NCBI RefSeq assembly: GCF_003711805.1
Contig: NZ_QXCP01000005.1
Location: 310,001-374,000 of the forward strand
Direction: 5' to 3'
Source: Brachybacterium sp. EE-P12
GTDB taxonomy: Bacteria > Actinomycetota > Actinomycetes > Actinomycetales > Dermabacteraceae
Length of the DNA stretch: 64,000 nucleotides
Shown: in pieces, positions 59,296-64,000 of the stretch
Position numbering within the stretch: position 1 is the stretch's first letter
How the letters are laid out: each line of letters opens with the position of its first letter
Position numbers and translations under genes: made by a program
The notes under the pieces: generated by a model
Database searches by the model: none
What the model was told of the DNA's origin: nothing
What the model saw: the letters and a program-made list of their open reading frames with translations, nothing else

Positions 59296-59383
59296 TCCCG
59301 ACCCGGAGCGCAGCAGGACCCGGAGGGCAGCAGAAACCGGCGTGCGAAAGACCCGGTGAGCGTGAGGAGCGGTCTGGCCTGAC

Positions 59384-59875
59384 TCAGCTCACGCGGTGGA
59401 GCCAGCGCATCGGGACGCCCTCGCCGGCGTGGCGGTAGATCTCCAGCTCCTCGTCCCAGGGCTCCCCGAGCGCGATGCCGAGCTCGCGGGGCAGCGCGAG
59501 GGGGTCCTGGCCCGCCCGCTCCATGCAGCCGCGCACGTGATCCTCGGTGAGCACGATGTTCCCGGCGTGATCGGTCGCGGCGTGGTGGATGCCGAGCTCG
59601 GGCGTGCAGCTCCAGCGGGCTCCGTCGACGGCGGCGGTCGCCTCCTGCGTCACCTCGAAGCGCACCTCGTGCATGCCGCGCAGGGCGCTGACCAGTCGCG
59701 CGCCGGTGTCCTCACGGCCGCGCCAGGTCATCTCGGCGCGCTGGAGTCCGCGGCCGACGGGCTGGTCCTCCCAGCGAATGCGCGCGGGCATGCCGAGGAC
59801 CCCGCTGGCGGCCCATTCGATATGGGGCGTGAGGGCGCGCGGGGCGGAGTGGATGTACAGAACGCCCTGGGTCAT
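59384..59875 (-). CDS. DUF3145 family protein
   Basis: 163 residues. VLYIHSAPRALTPHIEWAAS, ARIRWEDQPVGRGLQRAEM and GEPWDEELEIYRHAGEG are characteristic of DUF3145, an actinobacterial family often near fab genes. No membrane span or catalytic motif is visible. ATG at 59875 has GGAACGAG upstream. Function unknown; conserved location suggests a link with lipid metabolism, but that is inference. Confidence 0.9.
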   Translation of the reverse strand: MTQGVLYIHSAPRALTPHIEWAASGVLGMPARIRWEDQPVGRGLQRAEMTWRGREDTGARLVSALRGMHEVRFEVTQEATAAVDGARWSCTPELGIHHAATDHAGNIVLTEDHVRGCMERAGQDPLALPRELGIALGEPWDEELEIYRHAGEGVPMRWLHRVS

Positions 59876-59964
59876 CTCGTTCCTTCCGGTGTCCGATGCG
59901 TCTTCCCCAACGAATCGAAACCATGGACGGAACCGATGGCAGCGCGTGCCTGTCCGTGACGAGC

Positions 59965-60456
59965 TTAGAGGGTCTCCCTGATCTGGCGCAACGCACGCTT
60001 CTTCACCGAGCGCTCGAGCCCGTCGATGTAGAGCTCCCCGTCGAGATGACCGACCTCGTGCTGGATGAGGCGGGCGATGATCCCCTCGCCGGCGAACTCG
60101 ATCTCCTCGCCCTCGAGGTTCGTGCCCACGCAGCGGGCGTAGGCGGAGCGGGTGCGCGGGAAGAAGAGCCCCGGCACGGAGAGGCAGCCCTCGTCGTCGT
60201 GCTGGAGCTCCTCGGAGAGCTCGACGATGACGGGGTTGAGGATGTAGCCGAGCTCGCCGGTCTCCACGAGATGCCAGGAGAAGGCGCGCAGGCTCACGCC
60301 GATCTGGTTCGCGGCGAGGCCCGCGCGGGCGTCGTCGTCGACGGTCTCCAGCAGGTCGCGCACCAGGCTGCGCGTACCGTCGGTGATCGTGCGGATCGGG
60401 TCGCAGGGGGTGCGCAGCACCGGATCGCCGACGACGCGGATGGGACGGATGGTCAT
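59965..60456 (-). CDS. def: Peptide deformylase
   Basis: 163 residues. All three motifs are present: GLAANQIGV, EGCLSVPG with the metal-binding cysteine, and QHEVGHLDG with H-E-x-x-H. It removes the formyl group from new proteins; the methionine aminopeptidase at 35.4 kb acts next. ATG overlaps the OsmC stop by four bases. Confidence 0.96.
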   Translation of the reverse strand: MTIRPIRVVGDPVLRTPCDPIRTITDGTRSLVRDLLETVDDDARAGLAANQIGVSLRAFSWHLVETGELGYILNPVIVELSEELQHDDEGCLSVPGLFFPRTRSAYARCVGTNLEGEEIEFAGEGIIARLIQHEVGHLDGELYIDGLERSVKKRALRQIRETL

Positions 60457-60941
60457 GCCTGCTCTTCCTGGTCGGACGACGGGGCGGGGGCATCCGCGCC
60501 GAGGATGCGGTGGGTGACCTCCGTGCCCGGGACGACGGTGCGCTCGACCGTGCAGCCGGCCGCGACCGCGCGGGAGAACACCTTCGCCACGGTCGCGATC
60601 TCCTGCGCGGTGAGGCCCTCGAGCGGGAGCTGCACCTCCTCGGCGATCGTGGCGTAGCGGTTCTCCGACTCGTCGGAGGAGCCGTGCGCCCACAGCCGGG
60701 CCGGGAAGTCCTCCCCGAGGCGGCGTGCGAGGTTCACGTCGCTGCTCATGCCGGCGCAGCCGATCAGGGCGAGCTTCAGCAGCTCGCCGGGGCTCGCCTC
60801 CCCCTCGCCGTGGCCGATGGGGATCTCGACGCCCCGCTGGGTGCGGCCGACGAGGGTGCGCTGCCCGGTGCGGTCGGCCCAGACGCTGCCGGGGCCGAAG
60901 CCCTCCGGGAGCGGGAAGCGATCATCGGGCAGGGACGGCAC
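60453..60941 (-). CDS. OsmC family peroxiredoxin-like protein
   Basis: 162 residues. The two reactive cysteines are in KLALIGCAGMSSDVNLAR and AVAAGCTVERTV, spaced as in OsmC/Ohr proteins, with a conserved arginine region at the N-terminus. Family members reduce organic hydroperoxides. It is upstream of, and translationally coupled to, def. The exact subfamily is uncertain. Confidence 0.88.
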   Translation of the reverse strand: MPSLPDDRFPLPEGFGPGSVWADRTGQRTLVGRTQRGVEIPIGHGEGEASPGELLKLALIGCAGMSSDVNLARRLGEDFPARLWAHGSSDESENRYATIAEEVQLPLEGLTAQEIATVAKVFSRAVAAGCTVERTVVPGTEVTHRILGADAPAPSSDQEEQA

Positions 60942-60979
60942 GCTGGACTCCTTCAGGTGACCGGAGGGGGAAACAAGAC

Positions 60980-61001
60980 AGCCCCGGACGGATCCGGGGC
61001 T
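60980..61001 (-). terminator. Terminator after tRNA-Asn
   Basis: AGCCCCGGA and TCCGGGGCT pair perfectly around CGGA, 11 bases past the tRNA-Asn 3' end, with a T-rich stretch (TGTCTTGTTT) following on the minus strand. Confidence 0.75.
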
Positions 61002-61012
61002 GTGCCTTGGGG

Positions 61013-61084
61013 CTCCCGCAGTTGGATTCGAACCAACAACCCTTCGATTAACAGTCGAATGCTCTGCCGTTGAGCTATGCGGGA
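61013..61084 (-). tRNA. tRNA-Asn (anticodon GTT)
   Basis: Acceptor arms TCCCGCA and TGCGGGA pair; D-arm TAGCTCAACGGCAGAGCA, anticodon loop CTGTTAA with anticodon GTT, and T-arm GGTTCGAATCC. The discriminator base is G and CCA is not encoded. Confidence 0.96.
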
Positions 61085-61163
61085 TCGACCTGGACGACTG
61101 TAGCAGGGTCGAGCCCGGCTCCGCATCCCGGAACCCCCGCTCGACCGGCCACTATGACGAAGG

Positions 61164-62309
61164 TTACGCCGTCCGGGAGGAGCGCGTTGCGGGGCGCTCC
61201 GGCCCCTCCTCCGAGGGGCCTGTGGCACCGTCCAGCTGGGGGGCGGTCGAGCCGCGCACGATCAGCTCGGGGATCAGCGCGCGGGTCTCCGGCTCCCCCG
61301 CGCCGCCGGTCTCCCGGCGCTCGCGACGCGCGGCGATCACCTCGAGCAGCCGATCCGCGGCGACGCGTCCGTACTCGGTGGCCGAGCGCCCGATCGCGGT
61401 GATCGGCGGGCGGTGGCCGCGCGCGAGCGGCGAGTCCTCGTAGCTCGCGACGGCGACGTCGGCGGGGACCGCGAGCCCCGCCTGCTCGAGCACATGGCAG
61501 CCGGCCAGCGCCATCTCGTCGCTGTCGAAGAGGAGCGCGCTCGGCGGCTCCTCCCGGGACAGCAGCTCGGCGGTCGCGACCTCCGCACCTGAAGCACCGA
61601 AGCCCGCCGGCTGGTTCAGACACTCCAGGCCCAGCTCCTCACAGCGCGCGGCGAAAGTGCGGTCGCGCTGGTGGGTGTGCAGGAAGACGTCGTCGCCCGC
61701 GACCCGGGCGATGCGGGTGTGGCCGAGCTCGGCGAGATGGTCGACCAGCAGGCGCGTGGCGTGCGCGTCGTCGACATAGACCGACGGCAGGGAGCCGTGA
61801 TGCCCGGGCCCGCCGACGACCAGCGCGGGCAGTCCGAGCTCCTCGAGCGCGGGGATGCGGGCGTCGTCGAGGCGGAGGTCCACGACGACGACCCCGTCGA
61901 CGCGCCGCTGCGAGAACCAGCGACGGAAGGTCTCGATCTCCGCCTCGGGGGTCTCGACGATCTTCATCTGCAGCGAGTAGTCCTCCCGGCTGAGGACCTC
62001 CTGGAGCCCGGCGACGAAGGCGCCGAAGAACGCCTCGGCGCCGAGGATCTCCGCGGGGCGGGCGAGCACCATCCCCACGGTGAGCACGGGCGCGCCGGCG
62101 AGGGCCCGGGCGGCGGGAGAGGGCTCCCACCGCAGCTCGCGGGCGATCTCCAGGATCCGTTCGCGAGTGGCGTCGGAGACGCCGGGCCGGCCGTTGACCG
62201 CGAGGGACACTGCGGCCGAGGTGACCCCTGCCCGTCGGGCGATGTCCGCGATGGTCACGCGCTGACCGCGCCCGCTCCCCCGCGGCGGCGTGCGCTGCTC
62301 GGCTGCCAT
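61164..62309 (-). CDS. LacI family transcriptional regulator
   Basis: 381 residues. The helix-turn-helix is TIADIARRAGVTSAAVSLAV with the hinge RERILEIARELRWEPSPAAR. The periplasmic-binding-like effector domain contains AEILGAEAFFGAFVAGLQEV and DVAVASYEDSPLARG. It is divergent from a GH5-type glycosidase gene with a palindrome between them, so it likely represses that gene until a mannoside or related sugar binds. ATG at 62309 is chosen over 62351 because it lies nearer the HTH, as in most LacI proteins. Confidence 0.93.
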   Translation of the reverse strand: MAAEQRTPPRGSGRGQRVTIADIARRAGVTSAAVSLAVNGRPGVSDATRERILEIARELRWEPSPAARALAGAPVLTVGMVLARPAEILGAEAFFGAFVAGLQEVLSREDYSLQMKIVETPEAEIETFRRWFSQRRVDGVVVVDLRLDDARIPALEELGLPALVVGGPGHHGSLPSVYVDDAHATRLLVDHLAELGHTRIARVAGDDVFLHTHQRDRTFAARCEELGLECLNQPAGFGASGAEVATAELLSREEPPSALLFDSDEMALAGCHVLEQAGLAVPADVAVASYEDSPLARGHRPPITAIGRSATEYGRVAADRLLEVIAARRERRETGGAGEPETRALIPELIVRGSTAPQLDGATGPSEEGPERPATRSSRTA

Positions 62310-62357
62310 GCTCGGCCCCTCCCCGCCCGCCCCGCGGGGCGTCTCCCGCACCTGTGG

Positions 62358-62371
62358 CTAAAGCGCTATAG
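62358..62371. promoter_or_regulatory. LacI-type operator between regulator and glycosidase
   Basis: CTAAAGCGCTATAG is a 14-bp near-perfect palindrome with central AGCGCT, the CG-centred form typical of LacI-family operators. It lies between the two divergent starts. Confidence 0.65.
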
Positions 62372-62496
62372 TAACTCGTGGTGACAAAGCGGTCCCCCGG
62401 GGGTCCCGGAGCCATCATCCTCCCCCATGCGACCGATGAGGTGCGGATGCCCCGCCGTGGTCGCCCTGTCCATGCACCGCCCGACGGAAGGACACG

Positions 62497-63765
62497 ATGT
62501 CCGCGCTCACCCCGGCCCCGACGGCCGCCGGCCCGGTCCGCTTCGGCGTGAACTACACCCCGCGACAGGGTTGGTTCCACTCCTGGCTCGACCTCGACCT
62601 CGACGCGGTCGGCGAGGATCTCGCCGCGATCGCCTCGCTCGGCGCCGACCACGTGCGGCTGTTCCCGCTGTGGCCGCTGCTGCAGCCCAACCGCACGCTG
62701 ATCCGTCCCCGCGCGCTCGAGGACGTCCGCGCCGTGGTCGACGTCGCGGCGAGCGTGGGACTGGACGCGGTGGTGGACGTGGTGCAGGGGCACCTGTCGA
62801 GCTTCGACTTCGTCCCGAGCTGGCTGCTCACCTGGCACCGGCGGAACATGTTCACCGACCCCGAGGTGGTCCGGGCGACCGCGACGCTGGTCCGTGAGGT
62901 GGCGCGCACCGTCGCGGAGGCCCCGAACCTGATCGGCCTCACCCTCGGCAACGAGGTCAACCAGTTCTCCGCCTCGAACCACCCCGACCCCGATGCGGTC
63001 ACGGTCGCCGAGGCCGAGGCGTGGACCAGCACCCTGCTGGACGCCGCTCGCGAGGGCGCCCCGTCCGGGATGCACACCGTCGCCAATTACGACGCCGCCT
63101 GGCTCATGGACGACCACGCCTTCACTCCGGACCAGTCCGCGCAGCTGGGCGACGCGACCGTGGTCCACTCCTGGATCTTCGACGGCACCGGGCAGCGCTA
63201 CGGCGCCCGCTCCCACGAGGTCGCCCATCGCGCCGAGTACTACCTCGAGCTCGCCCGCGCCTTCTCCCCCGCCCCCGACCGGCCGCTGTGGCTGCAGGAG
63301 GTGGGGGCGCCGCGCAGCATCCTCGAGGAGGAGGACGTGCCCTGGTTCGTGCGCTCCACGATCGCGAACGCCCTGGACTGCCCGGAGCTGTGGGGCGTGA
63401 CCTGGTGGTGCTCGCACGACGTCTCGCGGCAGCTGGCGGACTTCCCACCGCTGGAGCACACCCTCGGACTCTTCGACGAGCACGGGCGGCTCAAACCGGC
63501 CGGCGAGTCGTTCCGCGACGCGATCGCCGCGGGGAAGGAGCGCACCGCGCCGAACCCCCGGGGCAGCGCGATCGAGTTCGCCGTGGGCCCCGACCCGCTG
63601 CTGGACCGCAGTGCGGCAGCACCCGGCGGCTCGGTCTTCGAAGCCTGGATGGACGCCTCCCGCAGCGGCGAGCGGCCGACGGTCCGCGTGGTGCGCGAGG
63701 CGGGCGAGTCCCGCGCCGGCGACCAGCGCACCGGCGGCGCCGCCGCGACACGCCTCCCGGCCTGA
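62497..63765 (+). CDS. Glycoside hydrolase, GH5-like (probable beta-mannosidase/mannanase)
   Basis: 422 residues without a signal peptide, so cytoplasmic. A TIM-barrel of clan GH-A: FGVNYTPRQGWFHSWLDLDL at the N-terminus, the acid/base glutamate in LTLGNEVNQFSAS (near 151), and the nucleophile glutamate in LWLQEVGAPRS (near 267). The pattern resembles intracellular GH5 subfamily enzymes acting on mannosides. No transporter genes are in view; the adjacent LacI regulator and shared operator suggest sugar induction. Substrate is inferred. Confidence 0.82.
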   Translation: MSALTPAPTAAGPVRFGVNYTPRQGWFHSWLDLDLDAVGEDLAAIASLGADHVRLFPLWPLLQPNRTLIRPRALEDVRAVVDVAASVGLDAVVDVVQGHLSSFDFVPSWLLTWHRRNMFTDPEVVRATATLVREVARTVAEAPNLIGLTLGNEVNQFSASNHPDPDAVTVAEAEAWTSTLLDAAREGAPSGMHTVANYDAAWLMDDHAFTPDQSAQLGDATVVHSWIFDGTGQRYGARSHEVAHRAEYYLELARAFSPAPDRPLWLQEVGAPRSILEEEDVPWFVRSTIANALDCPELWGVTWWCSHDVSRQLADFPPLEHTLGLFDEHGRLKPAGESFRDAIAAGKERTAPNPRGSAIEFAVGPDPLLDRSAAAPGGSVFEAWMDASRSGERPTVRVVREAGESRAGDQRTGGAAATRLPA

Positions 63766-63829
63766 GCGCCGGCGAGCAGTCCACCCCCCGAACCCCAGCC
63801 ATCACGCCAGGTCACGCCGTCCCGCGTGA

Positions 63830-63835
63830 TAGATT
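63830..63835 (+). promoter_or_regulatory. Probable -10 element of tRNA-Met
   Basis: TAGATT lies 26 bases before the mature 5' end of tRNA-Met, which fits a short tRNA leader. Confidence 0.4.
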
Positions 63836-63861
63836 CCTCGAGGCCCTCGCGCAGGGCACCA

Positions 63862-63935
63862 GGCCCAGTAGCTCAGCCGGTCAGAGCAGCGGACTCATAA
63901 TCCGTCGGTCGCGAGTTCAAGCCTCGCCTGGGCCA
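63862..63935 (+). tRNA. tRNA-Met (anticodon CAT)
   Basis: Acceptor arms GGCCCAG and CTGGGCC pair. The D-arm is TAGCTCAGCCGGTCAGAGCA, the anticodon loop CTCATAA gives CAT, and the T-arm contains GAGTTCAAGCC. It is not the initiator type, since the acceptor end is fully paired. A CAT anticodon can also be tRNA-Ile with lysidine; the body sequence favours elongator Met. CCA is not encoded. Confidence 0.9.
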
Positions 63936-63982
63936 CCTGACCTGCAGGTCCTCGACCCTCGTAGCGTTCCGCGCTCGACAGG

Positions 63983-63988
63983 TACGAT
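63983..63988 (+). promoter_or_regulatory. Promoter-like -10 at the right edge
   Basis: TACGAT, followed by an A/T-rich TTTAAG, sits 12 bases from the end of the window. It could drive a gene that begins beyond the edge. Confidence 0.3.
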
Positions 63989-64000
63989 TTAAGTACGAGT

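Overview
The window is GC-rich (about 70 percent) DNA from an actinobacterium. Gene content and order point to the Micrococcales, probably Dermabacteraceae such as Brachybacterium: an RDD gene facing a type I glnA, a glnE-glnA2 pair, DUF3052 next to the homodimeric aceE, the fabD-fabH-acpP-fabF cluster, and DUF4191 and DUF3145 proteins. This placement is inference from gene families and neighbourhoods, not from a database match. Short Shine-Dalgarno spacings, 4-base ATGA/GTGA gene overlaps and several apparently leaderless promoters fit the same group.

Region by region. 0-12.2 kb is mostly on the minus strand: the start of trmL, a gluconate-type permease, tRNA-Leu(GAG), then the tightly coupled alaS-ruvX-mltG-aroE run, rpsD, rarA, pyrD and two small membrane proteins. 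12.2-21.1 kb is mostly on the plus strand: leucyl aminopeptidase, then the lipoate-dependent dehydrogenase parts lpd and E2 (sucB type, two lipoyl domains), followed by lipB and lipA, which make the lipoyl cofactor that E2 needs. The matching E1 (aceE) lies at 52.6 kb. 21-35 kb holds nitrogen control: glnA with an adenylylation-type tyrosine, glnE, which would modify it, and glnA2, which lacks that tyrosine. Between them are a TetR-controlled ABC exporter and a stand-alone PD-(D/E)XK nuclease-like protein. 34-42.8 kb carries panB, map, a polyphosphate-glucokinase-type ROK kinase, a decayed IS110-family element directly downstream of rnpB (RNase P RNA), yaaA, a NIF3-like gene and sufS-sufU.

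42,856-51,787 is a mobile genomic island of about 8.9 kb. It is inserted at the 3' end of tRNA-Val(TAC) and bounded by a 21-bp direct repeat (attL/attR), with tandem 11-bp repeats just inside each end that look like integrase arm sites. It encodes a tyrosine integrase, two lipoproteins, a VapBC45-like toxin-antitoxin pair, an ImmA/IrrE-like metallopeptidase remnant, a HIRAN-TM2 membrane protein, a phage-type repressor and a small divergent XRE regulator with matching operators, and an antirepressor-like KilAC protein. There are no structural, packaging or obvious replication genes, so it resembles a phage-derived satellite or degraded prophage. The integrase frame has no stop inside the island: it runs through attL and stays open in frame into the chromosomal gene sufS. 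In the excised circle the same frame would meet a stop five codons past the attachment core.

51.8-64 kb returns to housekeeping: tRNA-Val, DUF3052, aceE, the fatty-acid synthesis cluster fabD-fabH-acpP-fabF, a repeat-rich spacer, DUF3145, peptide deformylase, OsmC, tRNA-Asn, a divergent LacI regulator and GH5-type glycosidase pair with a shared operator, and tRNA-Met at the right edge.
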